DNA of 64,000 bases from Streptomyces chromofuscus (GCF_015160875.1 NZ_CP063374.1:3162001-3226000), one strand, 5' to 3'; positions 33,213 through 42,873 are shown, numbered from the stretch's first letter. The notes: generated by a model not told the origin, from the letters alone. Numbers and translations are program-made.

Positions 33213-34598
33213 TCACACCTCGGCGTAGCTGAGCTGCGGCTTCGCCTCGGTGGCGGGGTGGGCGGCCGCCGCCCGGCCGGCCGGGCGGCGAAGGTATACG
33301 GCCCAGGTGACCACGAAGCACAGTCCGTAGAAGGCGAGGAAGGCGACGAAGGCCGCGGTGCCGGAGCCCACGCTCAGGAACGACTGCCGGAAGGCCAGGT
33401 TGATGCCGAGCCCGCCGAGCGCGCCGACCGCGCCGATCAGTCCCATGGACGCCCCGGACAGCCGCCGTCCGTAGGCCGCGGCCGCCTCCCCCTCGAGCCC
33501 CATGGCGAGGGCCCTGTTCTGGAAGATGCCGGGGATCATCTTGTACGTCGACCCGTTGCCGAGGCCACTCAGCACGAACAGTGCGATGAAGGCGGTCGTG
33601 AACAGGGGCAGCGACTCCCGCATGCTCGCCAGGACGATCACGGCGGTGGCGGCGGCCATGGCGACGTAGTTCCACAGCGTGATCCTGGCGCCGCCGTACC
33701 GGTCGGCGAGCGCGCCGCCCACGGGCCGGATCAGCGAGCCCAGCAGCGGGCCGATGAAGGTGACGTACGCGGCCTGCAGCGGCGTGCGCCCGAACTGGGT
33801 CTGGAGCACCAGCCCGAAGGCGAAGCTGTAGCCGATGAACGAGCCGAAGGTGCCGATGTAGAGGAAGGACATGATCCAGGTGTGGCCGGCCCGCACGGCC
33901 TCCTTGGCGGCGCCGGAGTCGTTCTTCAGCGACGCGATGTTGTCCATGTACATCGCGGCGAGCACGGCGGCGACGACGATCAGCGGGATGTAGATCCCGA
34001 GCAGCACCCGCGGACCACCGCTCGCACCGATCACGGCCAGGCCGACGAGCTGCATCACCGGCACGCCGATGTTGCCGCCGCCCGCGTTCAGGCCGAGGGC
34101 CCAGCCCTTCTTCCGCAGCGGGAAGAAGGCGTTGATGTTGGTCATGGAGGAGGCGAAGTTGCCGCCGCCGACGCCGGCGAGCATGGCGCAGACCAGGAAG
34201 GTGGTGAACGAGGTGCCCGGCTCCATCACGAGGAAGGCGGCGACGGTGGGGACGAGGAGCAGGCTCGCCGAGACGATCGTCCAGTTCCGCCCGCCGAAGA
34301 CGGCGACGGCGAAGGTGTAGGGGACGCGGACGATCGCGCCGACCAGCGTGGCCATCGACACCAGGACGAACTTGTCGGCCGGGGTGAGGCCGTACTCCGG
34401 GCCCATGAACAGCACCATGACCGACCACACGGTCCAGATCGAGAAACCGATGTGCTCGGACAGCACGGAGAACAGCAGGTTGCGGCGGGCGACCTTCTCC
34501 CCGGTCTGCTGCCAGAAGGTCTCGTCCTCGGGATCCCAGTGCTCGATCCAGCGGCCTCCCCTGCTGCTGGGTGCGGGGGCTGTACTCGGGGCTGTCAT
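33213..34598 (-). CDS. narK: Nitrate/nitrite transporter NarK
   Basis: A 461-residue major facilitator of the nitrate-nitrite porter family with 12 membrane segments. Family signatures are visible in helices 5 and 11: 'GGGNFASSMTNINAFFPLRK' and 'LSGASMGLIGAVGALGGLGI', plus 'GLNAGGGNIGVPVMQLVGLA'. The ATG at 34598 was chosen for its GGAGG four bases upstream. It imports nitrate or exports nitrite; pairing with nnaR supports assimilation. No clear GlnR box was found upstream by eye. Confidence 0.93.
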   Translation of the reverse strand: MTAPSTAPAPSSRGGRWIEHWDPEDETFWQQTGEKVARRNLLFSVLSEHIGFSIWTVWSVMVLFMGPEYGLTPADKFVLVSMATLVGAIVRVPYTFAVAVFGGRNWTIVSASLLLVPTVAAFLVMEPGTSFTTFLVCAMLAGVGGGNFASSMTNINAFFPLRKKGWALGLNAGGGNIGVPVMQLVGLAVIGASGGPRVLLGIYIPLIVVAAVLAAMYMDNIASLKNDSGAAKEAVRAGHTWIMSFLYIGTFGSFIGYSFAFGLVLQTQFGRTPLQAAYVTFIGPLLGSLIRPVGGALADRYGGARITLWNYVAMAAATAVIVLASMRESLPLFTTAFIALFVLSGLGNGSTYKMIPGIFQNRALAMGLEGEAAAAYGRRLSGASMGLIGAVGALGGLGINLAFRQSFLSVGSGTAAFVAFLAFYGLCFVVTWAVYLRRPAGRAAAAHPATEAKPQLSYAEV

Positions 34599-34865
34599 GA
34601 CGCCTCCACGGTGCTCCGGGCTCGGTGGTGCCGCTCTCAGTGGCTGAGTCCCGAAGGTAGGGAGGGCGCGTTTCCGGCCTGTGGCACTGGGTGACCGGAA
34701 AGGAACTTTGCTCTCACCCCCGGCGCACACGGGATGAGAGGTCACCGACCGGGCAGCTTTGTGGGGGCTGCGGGGCCCTCTCGAAGTCCCCCGATCACTT
34801 CGTTCACCTGAGCGGCGCCGCCGCAGTCGGTCACAGGCGTGCGGGCCCCCGAAGCCGCCGGCGCC

Positions 34866-35831
34866 TCAGCCGTGGGACGCGGACCGGTCCGCCTCGGGCA
34901 GCCACCCGCCGTCCGGCACGCGCAGCCACCCGTCCTCCCGACCGACCTCGGCGGCCGCCCGCAGCAGTGCCTCCAGCGCCGGATGCGCCAGCCCCTTGCG
35001 CCACACCAACGACACCGGCGACAAGGGAACGGGGTCCACCAGCGGCCGCCGCACCGCCCCGGGCATGGGCGGGAAGTCCACCACGGCGAGGACCGGACAC
35101 CCCGTCCTGGCCATCACCCGCTGGAACTCCTCGTCCCCCACCGCCAGCGGCAGGGGCGCCGCGACCTCGATGTCCCGCCCCTCGAACAGCCGCCGTGCCA
35201 GGTCGGTCCACTCCGGCGTCCGGGGATTGCCGGCCCCCGCGTACACGGTCTCCCCCGCCAGCGCGGCCAGCGGCACCTCCTCCAGCGGCGCGAGCCGATG
35301 GTTCTCCGGCAGCACGATCGCCATCGGCTCGTACCGGACGATCCGGTGCGCCAACTGGCGCCGCAGGAACGGGTCCAGCCCCGCGAACCGGCCGAACGAC
35401 GCGTCGATCCGCCCCGCCAGCAGCTCCGCCCCCGCCCCGGTCAGCCCACTCTCGTAGCGGGCCATCAGCTCGTGCTCCGGGGCGAGTTCGCGGGCCCGGT
35501 GCAGCACCCGGCGCGGAGTCCCGAGGCCCGGCGAGTTCAGATCGACGAGGAGCGGCCTGGCCTGCCCGAAGGCCGCGAGCAGCTCCTCCTGCGCCGCGAG
35601 CACCCGGCGCGCGTACGGCACCAGCCGCTCACCGTCCGCCGTCAACGTCACCTGCCGGGTCGTCCGCACGAACAACTGGGCGCCCAAGTCCCGCTCCAGC
35701 CGCCGCACGTCCCTGCTCAGCGCCTGCTGGGCGACGTACAGCCGGGCCGCGGCACGGGTGAAGTGCAGTTCCTCGGCGACCGTGACGAAGGCGCGCAGGA
35801 GCCGGGGGTCGAGGTGGGCGGGAGCGGACAT
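34866..35831 (-). CDS. LysR-family transcriptional regulator
   Basis: A 321-residue LysR regulator with the helix-turn-helix at residues 8-65 ('LLRAFVTVAEELHFTRAAAR', 'VAQQALSRDVRRLERDLGAQ') and a two-lobed effector domain. It is divergent from the MFS gene, 83 bases apart, the usual LysR arrangement with its target. The intergenic part has an imperfect dyad AACAC ... GTGTT that may be its binding site. Inducer unknown. Confidence 0.9.
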   Translation of the reverse strand: MSAPAHLDPRLLRAFVTVAEELHFTRAAARLYVAQQALSRDVRRLERDLGAQLFVRTTRQVTLTADGERLVPYARRVLAAQEELLAAFGQARPLLVDLNSPGLGTPRRVLHRARELAPEHELMARYESGLTGAGAELLAGRIDASFGRFAGLDPFLRRQLAHRIVRYEPMAIVLPENHRLAPLEEVPLAALAGETVYAGAGNPRTPEWTDLARRLFEGRDIEVAAPLPLAVGDEEFQRVMARTGCPVLAVVDFPPMPGAVRRPLVDPVPLSPVSLVWRKGLAHPALEALLRAAAEVGREDGWLRVPDGGWLPEADRSASHG

Positions 35832-35914
35832 GGCGCGAACTTACAACACAGGTGCGTGAATCGGTACCGAGAAGGTGTTGGACCTCGTGATCTTTCACGG
35901 GCGACGGTTGCCGC

Positions 35915-37120
35915 ATGCCGCACCCGACGCCGACCCACCACCGACTGGGGCCCTACCGCCGCCTGTTCACCCACCCCGGCACCCGCGCCTTCACCCTCGG
36001 CAACCTCGTCGCCCGCCTGCCCATGGGCATGTTCAGCGTCAGCGCGGTCGTGATGATCGCCGACGCCCGCGGCTCCTACGCCCTCGCCGGCGCGGTCACC
36101 GCGACCGGGCTCGCCGCGACCGCGCTGGTCGCCCCCTGGGTCGCCCGCCTCGTCGACCGGCACGGCCAGGCCCGCGTCGCCGTCCCCGCCACCCTGTTCG
36201 CGGCCCTGGGCGGAGTGGCCCTGCTGCTCTGCCTGCACTACGACGCCCCGGACTGGACCCTCTTCGCCGCCTACGCCGCCACCGCCACCACCCCCAACAT
36301 CGGCGGCATGTCCCGCGCCCGCTGGGCCCACCTCCTGGAGGGCGACCCCGACGCCCTGCACACCGCCAACTCCTTCGAACAGGCCGCCGACGAGCTGTGC
36401 TTCATGCTGGGTCCGGTGCTCGCGGCCTTCCTCTGCGCGACCTTCTTCCCGGAGGCGGGCACGCTGGTCGGGGGCGTGCTGCTGCTCACCGGGATGTTCC
36501 TGTTCACCGCCCAGCGCGCGACGGAACCCCCTGTCGCGCCTCGCACGAAGGCCCGCTCGCCCCTGCGCTCCCCGGGCATGCCGTCGCTGCTCGCCGCCTT
36601 CCTGGCCACCGGCGCGGTGTTCGGCGCGATGGAGGTGGTGACGATCGCGTTCGCGGACGAGCGGGGCCATCGCACGGCGGCGGGCGTCCTGCTCGGCCTT
36701 CAGGCGGCGGGCTCCTGCGCGGCCGGTCTGCTCTTCGGCACGCTGAAGCTCAGGCGACCGGCCGAGAGCCGCCTCCCCTGGTGCACGGCCGCCATGGCCG
36801 CGCTGATGACCCTCCCTCTCCTGGCCGCCGCCCTGACCTCGTCGCTCCTGCTCCTCGCCCCCGCCCTGCTGCTGGCCGGCATGGCGACCGCCCCGACGAT
36901 GGTCACCGGCATGGCGCTCGTCCAGCAGCGCACCCCCGCCGACCGCCTCAACGAGGGCATGACCCTCGCCGTGACCGCCCTCCTGGGCGGCGTCGCGGCC
37001 GGCAGCGCACTCGGCGGCTGGACGGTGGAGCGCGCCTCGGCGGTCACCGGGTTCGGCATACCGGTCACCGCTGCCGCCCTGGCCCTCCTCATCACGCTCA
37101 GTTCCCGAGCACGCCGTTGA
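35915..37120 (+). CDS. MFS transporter controlled by a divergent LysR regulator
   Basis: A 401-residue major facilitator with 12 predicted membrane segments, beginning 'LFTHPGTRAFTLGNLVARLP'. The loop motif 'ARLVDRHGQARVAVP' follows helix 3. The central cytoplasmic loop near residue 205 separates two six-helix bundles. Its pairing with the LysR gene suggests ligand-inducible export. Substrate not known. Confidence 0.9.
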   Translation: MPHPTPTHHRLGPYRRLFTHPGTRAFTLGNLVARLPMGMFSVSAVVMIADARGSYALAGAVTATGLAATALVAPWVARLVDRHGQARVAVPATLFAALGGVALLLCLHYDAPDWTLFAAYAATATTPNIGGMSRARWAHLLEGDPDALHTANSFEQAADELCFMLGPVLAAFLCATFFPEAGTLVGGVLLLTGMFLFTAQRATEPPVAPRTKARSPLRSPGMPSLLAAFLATGAVFGAMEVVTIAFADERGHRTAAGVLLGLQAAGSCAAGLLFGTLKLRRPAESRLPWCTAAMAALMTLPLLAAALTSSLLLLAPALLLAGMATAPTMVTGMALVQQRTPADRLNEGMTLAVTALLGGVAAGSALGGWTVERASAVTGFGIPVTAAALALLITLSSRARR

Positions 37121-37139
37121 CGCGCCCGCGGTACCCCCT

Positions 37140-37392
37140 TGCCCTCGCCGGTCGAAACGCTTCGACAAGGTGTGTCGAACCGATCCGGCGACGCCGGCCG
37201 GCCGTCGGCGAGCGGACCGCCCGCGCCGGTTCCGCGTCCCGGTCACGTCCGTCGCGCAGCCGGCCGCGGAGATCGGTACGCGGGCGGTGGAGCCGGCGAT
37301 GCGCAAGCTGGACCGCGCGCCCGTACCGTCAGGCGACGCTGCTCGCGCCCCGCCCGACGGTACGGGCGAGCCCGGCACCGCGTGCGGCGTGA
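37140..37392 (+). pseudogene. Remnant of a LacI-family regulator C-terminus
   Basis: About 85 codons match the C-terminal end of LacI regulators when two frames are joined. 'VTSVAQPAAEIGTRAVE' (frame starting near 37242) resembles the usual LTTVRQP-x-GxxAVE segment. After a shift near 37333 comes 'ATLLAPRPTVRASPAPR', like the final LxPRLVVRxSTAPR. No DNA-binding half is present; the neighbouring MFS gene ends at 37120. It is a decayed fragment, not expressed as a regulator. Confidence 0.55.
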
Positions 37393-37416
37393 GCGGACAT
37401 CGGCTCGCCCCGGCCG

Positions 37417-37600
37417 TCGTCCGAGTCCTCGGCTCAGCCCGACTCGGCACGCGATGTCGTCCGAGCCCTCGGCTCAGCCCGACTCGGCACGCGGCGTCAG
37501 CCCAGCCCCCGGGTCAGCTCACGTCAGCACGCGGCGTCAGCCGAGTCCTCCGAGTGAGTTCCGTTCGGTGCGCGGCGTCAGCCCAGCCCCCAGGTCAGCC
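37417..37600. repeat. 40-bp tandem repeat array at the 3' end of the esterase gene
   Basis: Units begin at 37417, 37457, 37497 and 37537, and a partial one at 37578. The first two are nearly identical (ccgagtcctcggctcagccc and gactcggcacgcg core); later ones diverge and the fourth has 41 bases. The fifth contains the stop codon and last codons of the esterase gene, so the array looks like repeated copies of that gene's 3' end. There is no coding sign in it. Confidence 0.85.
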
Positions 37601-38561
37601 CCAGCCGGTACGCCGCGCACAGGTTCACGTCGAGCAGGTACGCCCCGGCGGTCCCGCACTGCGTGCTCCCGGTCCCCGGGTCGACGGGCTGTCCGTGCCC
37701 CATTCCCGTGATCGCGTACGTCTCGGCCACCGCGCGCCCGCCCGCGTCCCGGAAGACCTGGTGCGGATACCCGGCGACGGTGTCGCTGACGTCGGCCGTC
37801 TGGTCGGCGCCGTGCACGTCGGTCCACTGCTTGACGAGGTCGGTCATGTTGACCGGCTTGACGGTGTAGTCGGCCGTGCCCTGCAGGACGGTGAGCGTCG
37901 GCCAGGGGCCGGTGTACCCGGGCCGCGCGGCGCGCACCCGGTCGCCCCACTGCCTGGCGGTCTGCGTGGCGCCGACGTACATGCACACGTACGGCGACCC
38001 GGCGGCCTGCGCGCACCCGTACGGCAGCCCGGCGACGACACCGCCCGCGGCGAACTTCTCCGGGTACGTCGCCATCATCACGGCGGTCATGGCGCCGCCT
38101 GCGGACAGCCCGGTGACGTACACGCGGCGGGGGTCGCCGGAGACGTCGGCGAGCTGCCGGTCGACCATCTGCGCGAGGGACGCGGCCTCGCCCTGGCCGC
38201 GCTCCATGTCACCGGCCTGGAACCAGTTGAAGCAGGACGAGAGGTTGTTGGCGCTCTGCTGCTGCGGCAGCACGACGGAGAAGCCCCAGCGGTCGGCGAG
38301 CTGGAGCCAGCCGCTGCCGGTGCCGTACCCGGAGGCGTTCTGGGTGCATCCGTGCAGCGCGACGACGACGGGCCTCCCGGCGGGCAGCCCGTCGGGCACG
38401 TACCGGTACATCTTCAGCGCCCCGGGGTTGGTTCCGAATCCGGTGACCTCCTGGAGGGAGGCCGCCGACGCCCGCCCCGGGGTGAGGACGGCGGCGATCA
38501 GGGCGACCAGCAGGGTCGCCAGGACGGCGATGCGGGGGTGTGCGGCTCTGGTCTGTGTCAT
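37578..38561 (-). CDS. Secreted PHB-depolymerase-family esterase
   Basis: A 327-residue exported alpha/beta hydrolase. The signal peptide runs to about 'PGRASA' near residue 33. Catalytic Ser is in 'TGLSAGGAMTAVMM' near 173, Asp probably in 'GTADYTVKPVN' near 240, and His in 'GMGHGQPVD' near 295. The oxyanion segment 'VVALHGCTQNASGYG' is typical. The family splits short-chain polyhydroxybutyrate, acetylxylan or feruloyl esters; there is no substrate-binding domain, so the substrate is open. The ATG at 38561 leaves a normal signal peptide. A 40-bp repeat array touches its stop. Confidence 0.9.
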   Translation of the reverse strand: MTQTRAAHPRIAVLATLLVALIAAVLTPGRASAASLQEVTGFGTNPGALKMYRYVPDGLPAGRPVVVALHGCTQNASGYGTGSGWLQLADRWGFSVVLPQQQSANNLSSCFNWFQAGDMERGQGEAASLAQMVDRQLADVSGDPRRVYVTGLSAGGAMTAVMMATYPEKFAAGGVVAGLPYGCAQAAGSPYVCMYVGATQTARQWGDRVRAARPGYTGPWPTLTVLQGTADYTVKPVNMTDLVKQWTDVHGADQTADVSDTVAGYPHQVFRDAGGRAVAETYAITGMGHGQPVDPGTGSTQCGTAGAYLLDVNLCAAYRLGLTWGLG

Positions 38562-38620
38562 GGGGAGGGACCGTAGAACCGTGAACAACCCCTCGACATG
38601 GAGTGGGACCCCATAAACAC

Positions 38621-38659
38621 GACGAGGGCCCGGTGGTTGTACACCACCGGGCCCTCGTC
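38621..38659. terminator. Bidirectional hairpin between ssrA and the esterase gene
   Basis: A 16-base perfect stem, GACGAGGGCCCGGTGG with its complement, around TTGTACA. It lies just past the tmRNA 3' end on the minus strand and before the esterase gene's promoter. Confidence 0.85.
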
Positions 38660-38671
38660 ACATGGAGATTG

Positions 38672-39037
38672 TGGAGATGGCGGGAATCGAACCCGCGTCC
38701 AACGGTGTGGAACCAGGGCTTCTCCGTGTGCAGTCCGCTGTGCTTTTCTCGGCCCCGGAGATCACGCGGACAAGTCTCCGACGGGCTCAGTCACTGTGTG
38801 GTTTCCCTCTTCACCCCGTGACCGGGATCAAGGTTTAGTTCCCTAGCTGATGCCAGGATCCGGGTCGGGAACAGCCCCGGGCTGACACTTCGCGAGTCGC
38901 TACTTAGGCAGCGAGGGCGAAGGAATCGCGCTTGGTGTTGGCGATTATTTTTTTCGGCCTGTGGTTTACGAGATCATGGCCGCTTCCTCGACACGCTTCC
39001 CCTGCTTCGACAGCCGCTGTCGAAACCGATCATCCCC
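38672..39037 (-). ncRNA. ssrA: tmRNA
   Basis: The 5' end GGGGATGATCGGTTTCGACA and the 3' end CGGGTTCGATTCCCGCCATC then TCCA form the tRNA-like acceptor half; the 7-bp acceptor stem pairs GGGGATG with CATCTCC. The 3' CCA is not encoded, as usual in Streptomyces. The messenger part, 38942 down to 38904, reads ANTKRDSFALAA and then TAA: the proteolysis tag with the Leu-Ala-Ala end recognised by ClpXP. It rescues stalled ribosomes together with SmpB, whose gene lies 143 bases upstream on the same strand. Confidence 0.96.
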
Positions 39038-39180
39038 ATGTTGATTTTTCAAACCCCGCACCCGCTGTGGGGTGCAGATGCCATCGTACGGGATCAACCT
39101 CCGCCGATGCCACCGTATTCCCGGCGGCCACCCCGCCGTCCCACGGGGTTCAACGCCGCCCACCGCCGGCAGATTCTTCC

Positions 39181-39660
39181 TCAAGCCCGCTGCTGGCGCC
39201 GCACCGCCGACATGACGCGCTCGGCCTCCCGGCGGTCCTGCTTCTCCCGCAGGGTCTGCCGCTTGTCGTACTCCTTCTTGCCCCTGGCCAGCGCGATCTC
39301 GACCTTGGCCCGGCCGTCCTTGAAGTACAGGGCGAGCGGCACGATGGTGTGCCCCGTCTCCCCCGACTTCGACTCCAGCTTGTCGATCTCCGCGCGGTGC
39401 AGCAGCAGCTTGCGCTTGCGCCGGGCGCTGTGGTTGGTCCAGGTGCCCTGGCTGTACTCCGGCACGTGCACGTTGTACAGCCACGCCTCGTTGCCGTCCA
39501 TCTGGACGAAGCCGTCGACCAGCGAGGCCCGGCCCTGGCGCAGTGACTTCACCTCGGTGCCCGTGAGGACCAGACCGGCCTCGTAGGTGTCGAGGATGTG
39601 GTAGTCGTGCCGCGCCTTCTTGTTCTGCGCGATCAGCTTGCGCCCTTTTTCCTTAGCCAT
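39181..39660 (-). CDS. smpB: tmRNA-binding protein SmpB
   Basis: A 159-residue SmpB, standard size. Conserved parts are '[20 protein letters not shown]', '[20 protein letters not shown]', and the C-terminal basic tail '[20 protein letters not shown]' that mimics an mRNA in the decoding site. It carries tmRNA to stalled ribosomes. ATG 39660 starts the usual [11 protein letters not shown]; a GTG/ATG a few codons upstream is less likely. The gene sits next to ssrA and downstream of the S41 protease on the minus strand. Confidence 0.96.
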   Translation of the reverse strand: MAKEKGRKLIAQNKKARHDYHILDTYEAGLVLTGTEVKSLRQGRASLVDGFVQMDGNEAWLYNVHVPEYSQGTWTNHSARRKRKLLLHRAEIDKLESKSGETGHTIVPLALYFKDGRAKVEIALARGKKEYDKRQTLREKQDRREAERVMSAVRRQQRA

Positions 39661-39721
39661 AGTGCCCACCATTTTCGCACTACGGAGGGGGTCCGGGGAA
39701 AGCCGATTACCGACCGGGGCG

Positions 39722-40885
39722 CTACCGGCCCAGACCGCTCAGGACGGTCCGGGCCCGCTCCAGGGCCTGCTCGTCGGCCTCCAGGTCGGGGGAGATGCCC
39801 AGGCCGTCGACGCCGCGGCCGGACGGGGTGCGGTAGTGGCCGACGGTCAGCTCGGCGACGGAGCCGTCGGGCAGCCGGCTGGGCATCTGGACCGAGCCCT
39901 TGCCGAAGGTGCGGGAGCCCACGACGACCGCGCGGCCGCGGTCCTGCAGGGCGCCGGTGAGCAGCTCGGCCGCGCTCATCGTGCCGCCGTCGACGAGCGC
40001 GACCAGGGGTCTGGTGGTGTCGCCGCCGGGCTCGGCGTGCAGGGCGAGCTGCTCGCCGTCGACGTCGTAGGTGGCGACGAGACCGCCGTCGAGGAAGGCG
40101 GAGGCGGCGGTGACGGCCTCGGTGACCAGGCCGCCCGAGTTGCCGCGCAGGTCGAGGACGAGGCCGGAGGCGGCCGGAGCATCCCGTACGGCGTCGCGCA
40201 CGACCTCACCGGAGCCCTTGGTGAAGGCGGCGATCCTGATCATGGTGGCGCCGTCGGGAAGGGTGCGGACGGTCACGGAGTCCGTGGAGAGGCGGGCCCG
40301 GAACAGGGTCTCGGTCCACGCGCGCGTGCCGCGCTGCAGACCGAGGCGGACGGGTGTGCCCGCGCCCGCGTGAGTGGCGTCGCCGCGCAGCAGGGCGACC
40401 ACGTCGGTGACCGGACGCCCGTCGACGTTCTCCCCGTCGACGCTGCGCAGCCGGTCCCCGGCGCGGATCCCGGCCCCGGCGGCGGGCGAGCCGTCGGCCA
40501 CGTCCGTCACCTCGATGCGTCCGTCCCGTTCGCGGCGGGCGGACAGGCCGACGCCGGTGTACTCGCCGTCGAGGGCCTCCTCGAACTCCTCGTACTCGCC
40601 CCGGGAGTAGACGGCGTCCCACCGGTTGCCGCTGCGGCTGACGGCGCGTTGCGCGGCCTCGATGGGGGACTTGCCCTCGGCCATGGCCTCGGCGGCGGCA
40701 CGGGCGACCGCCTGCTGGCTGCCGACGGGGGCCGTGGAGGGCGTCGTGCCGGAGGCGGGCGCGCGCTCGTCCCCCGGCAGCGAGCCGGTCGCGGCACCGG
40801 CGACGAGCACGCTCGCGAACACCAATGTCAGGGCGGCCCCGCGGCCGAAGCGGCGGGGCTGACAGAGCAGGTCACGACCTGACAT
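39722..40885 (-). CDS. S41-family C-terminal processing peptidase (CtpA-like)
   Basis: A 387-residue exported serine protease. An N-terminal signal or anchor segment ('[19 protein letters not shown]') is followed by a PDZ domain near 105-190 ('[20 protein letters not shown]') and the tail-specific protease domain. The catalytic Ser is in '[14 protein letters not shown]' near 307 and the Lys in '[13 protein letters not shown]' near 332. It trims or degrades exported proteins. It sits between ftsX and smpB, a conserved Streptomyces arrangement; a link to division is possible but not shown. Confidence 0.93.
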   Translation of the reverse strand: MSGRDLLCQPRRFGRGAALTLVFASVLVAGAATGSLPGDERAPASGTTPSTAPVGSQQAVARAAAEAMAEGKSPIEAAQRAVSRSGNRWDAVYSRGEYEEFEEALDGEYTGVGLSARRERDGRIEVTDVADGSPAAGAGIRAGDRLRSVDGENVDGRPVTDVVALLRGDATHAGAGTPVRLGLQRGTRAWTETLFRARLSTDSVTVRTLPDGATMIRIAAFTKGSGEVVRDAVRDAPAASGLVLDLRGNSGGLVTEAVTAASAFLDGGLVATYDVDGEQLALHAEPGGDTTRPLVALVDGGTMSAAELLTGALQDRGRAVVVGSRTFGKGSVQMPSRLPDGSVAELTVGHYRTPSGRGVDGLGISPDLEADEQALERARTVLSGLGR

Positions 40886-40910
40886 GCCGGTGAGTCTAGG
40901 ACAACGCGAA

Positions 40911-40942
40911 GGGCCGTACGGTCGGTTGACCGTACGGCCCTC
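40911..40942 (-). terminator. Hairpin terminator after ftsX
   Basis: AGGGCCGTACGGTC and GACCGTACGGCCCT form a perfect 14-base stem with loop GGTT, 11 bases beyond the ftsX stop. Confidence 0.85.
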
Positions 40943-40952
40943 TTGGTATGCG

Positions 40953-41870
40953 TCACACCTTCAGGTACTTGCGCAACGCGAAGAAAGCGGCCAGGGCAGG
41001 CATCAGCAGGCTGGTGACGAGGATGAGCGGAAGGGTACTCAGGACCGCGTCCCAGCCGATGAAGTTGATCAGGTCGAGCTTCTCGGAGAGGGCCAGGCCG
41101 TGGTCGATGATGAAGTACCGCGCGGCCACCAGGAAGGCACAGGCCACCAGGCCTCCGATCAGGCCGGCCACGGCCGCCTCGGCGATGAACGGCGCCTGGA
41201 TGTAGAAGCCGGAGGCGCCGACCAGGCGCATGATGCCGGTCTCACGCCGGCGGCTGAACGCCGAGACGCGCACGGTGTTGACGATCAGCATCAGCGCGAC
41301 CACCAGCATCAGCGCCATGATGGAGCGCGCGGCCCAGTTCATGCCGTCGAGCAGCCCGAAGAGGTTGTCCAGGATGCCCTTCTGGTCCTGCACGGACTGC
41401 ACGCCGTCCCGCCCGTTGAAGGCGGTCGCGATGACCTGGTACTTCTCCGGGTCCTTCAGCTTGATGCGGTACGACTCCTGCAACTGGTCCGGCGTGAGCG
41501 AACTGGCCAGCGGGGAGTCGCCGAACTGCTCCTTGTAGTGCTTGTACGCCTGGTCCTGCGACTCGTACGACACCGTGTCGACGACCGACATCTTCTCCAG
41601 GTCGGTCTTGATCTGCTCCTTCTGCTCCGTGGTGACCGCGCCCTTGGCACAGGCGGGATCGGACTCGGCGTCGCTCTTGTTGCACAGGAAGATCGAGACG
41701 TTGACCTTGTCGTACCAGTAGCCCTTCATGGAGTTGACCTGGTCACTCATCAGCAGCGAACAGCCGAACAGGGCCAGGGACAGGGCGACGGAGACGATGA
41801 CCGCGAAGGTCATCGTCAGGTTGCGGCGAAGACCGACACCGATCTCCGACAGAATGAACTGGGCGCGCAT
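40953..41870 (-). CDS. ftsX: Cell-division ABC transporter-like protein FtsX
   Basis: A 305-residue membrane protein with four membrane segments: 'LTMTFAVIVSVALSLALFGC' near residue 20, and three in the C-terminal half near 178, 225 and 275. The large extracytoplasmic domain (about 45-170) has the two Cys of the actinobacterial type ('FLCNKSDAESDPACAKG'). With FtsE it controls peptidoglycan hydrolases at division septa. It lies 39 bases after ftsE on the same strand. A terminator follows. Confidence 0.96.
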   Translation of the reverse strand: MRAQFILSEIGVGLRRNLTMTFAVIVSVALSLALFGCSLLMSDQVNSMKGYWYDKVNVSIFLCNKSDAESDPACAKGAVTTEQKEQIKTDLEKMSVVDTVSYESQDQAYKHYKEQFGDSPLASSLTPDQLQESYRIKLKDPEKYQVIATAFNGRDGVQSVQDQKGILDNLFGLLDGMNWAARSIMALMLVVALMLIVNTVRVSAFSRRRETGIMRLVGASGFYIQAPFIAEAAVAGLIGGLVACAFLVAARYFIIDHGLALSEKLDLINFIGWDAVLSTLPLILVTSLLMPALAAFFALRKYLKV

Positions 41871-41909
41871 GGCGTCTGCTTCAAGCCTTTCCGGGATCTC
41901 GCTGCTGTC

Positions 41910-42599
41910 TCAGTGCTGGTAGCCGTAGACGCCGCGGGCCTGGTCGCGGACGAGGCGGCCCTTTTCCAGCTCGATCACGCGCTTGCGCATCTGGTCCACG
42001 ATGTTCTGGTCGTGGGTGGCCATCACCACGGTCGTGCCCGTCCGGTTGATCCGGTCGAGCAACTTCATGATCCCGACGGAGGTCTGCGGGTCGAGGTTGC
42101 CGGTCGGCTCGTCGGCGATCAGCAGCTTGGGCCGGTTGACGAAGGCCCGCGCGATGGCGACGCGCTGCTGCTCACCGCCGGACAGCTCGCCCGGCATCCG
42201 GTCCTCCTTGCCGCCGAGCCCGACCAGTTCGAGCACCTGCGGCACGGACTTGCGGATCTCGCCGCGCGACTTGCCGATGACCTCCTGCGCGAAGGCGACG
42301 TTCTCGCCGACCGTCTTGTTCGGCAGCAGCCGGAAGTCCTGGAACACCGTCCCCAACTGGCGTCGCATCTGCGGCACCTTCCAGTTGGAGAGACGGGCGA
42401 GGTCCTTGCCCAGAACGTGCACCTGGCCGTGGCTGCACCGCTCCTCGCGGAGGATCAGCCGCAGGAAGGTGGACTTTCCGGAGCCGGAGGACCCCACGAG
42501 GAAGACGAACTCGCCCTTCTCCACCTCGAGGGAGACATCCCTGAGAGCGGGGCGGGTCTGCTTGGGGTAGACCTTGGAGACGTTGTCGAATCGGATCAC
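41910..42599 (-). CDS. ftsE: Cell-division ATPase FtsE
   Basis: A 229-residue ABC ATPase. Walker A is '[15 protein letters not shown]' near 39, the signature '[15 protein letters not shown]' near 139, and Walker B '[13 protein letters not shown]' near 160. It starts at GTG 42599 ('[20 protein letters not shown]'); the frame stays open upstream without conserved sequence. Energy from ATP is coupled through FtsX to activate cell-wall hydrolases. It heads the ftsEX operon and is divergent from a small zinc-ribbon membrane protein gene. Confidence 0.97.
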   Translation of the reverse strand: MIRFDNVSKVYPKQTRPALRDVSLEVEKGEFVFLVGSSGSGKSTFLRLILREERCSHGQVHVLGKDLARLSNWKVPQMRRQLGTVFQDFRLLPNKTVGENVAFAQEVIGKSRGEIRKSVPQVLELVGLGGKEDRMPGELSGGEQQRVAIARAFVNRPKLLIADEPTGNLDPQTSVGIMKLLDRINRTGTTVVMATHDQNIVDQMRKRVIELEKGRLVRDQARGVYGYQH

Positions 42600-42873
42600 G
42601 GATACACCACGAGTCGCCGGGGGTAGATGTGCGTGACCATACGCGAAGCGGGTGCGCAAGCGCAGGCACCGGTAGCGGTTGCGCATTCCTTGTGCGCTTT
42701 TGTCCCCGACGGACGGGCGTCGCACCGGTACCGCGGCCGCGGGACAATGTGAACCACCCCTCTTCGAGCGACCCGCGCGCCCCTCGGAGGAACCTGGCAC
42801 AGTGGAGGGGGAACGTTTGCGTTCCTCCAGGCGTTGTCACGACGAACTGGTACCGGTGCAAGGAGGCGAGCAC

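Noticed and set aside
34600..34745. GlnR box upstream of narK
   Set aside because: A GTCAC with a spaced AAAC is present, but spacing and sequence fit the consensus poorly.
38681..38700. tRNA-like T-arm (GGTTCGATTCCC)
   Set aside because: It is the 3' end of the tmRNA, not a separate tRNA; no anticodon arm fits.
38598..38846. Two plus-strand short ORFs
   Set aside because: They lie over the tmRNA and terminator on the opposite strand, with no ribosome site.
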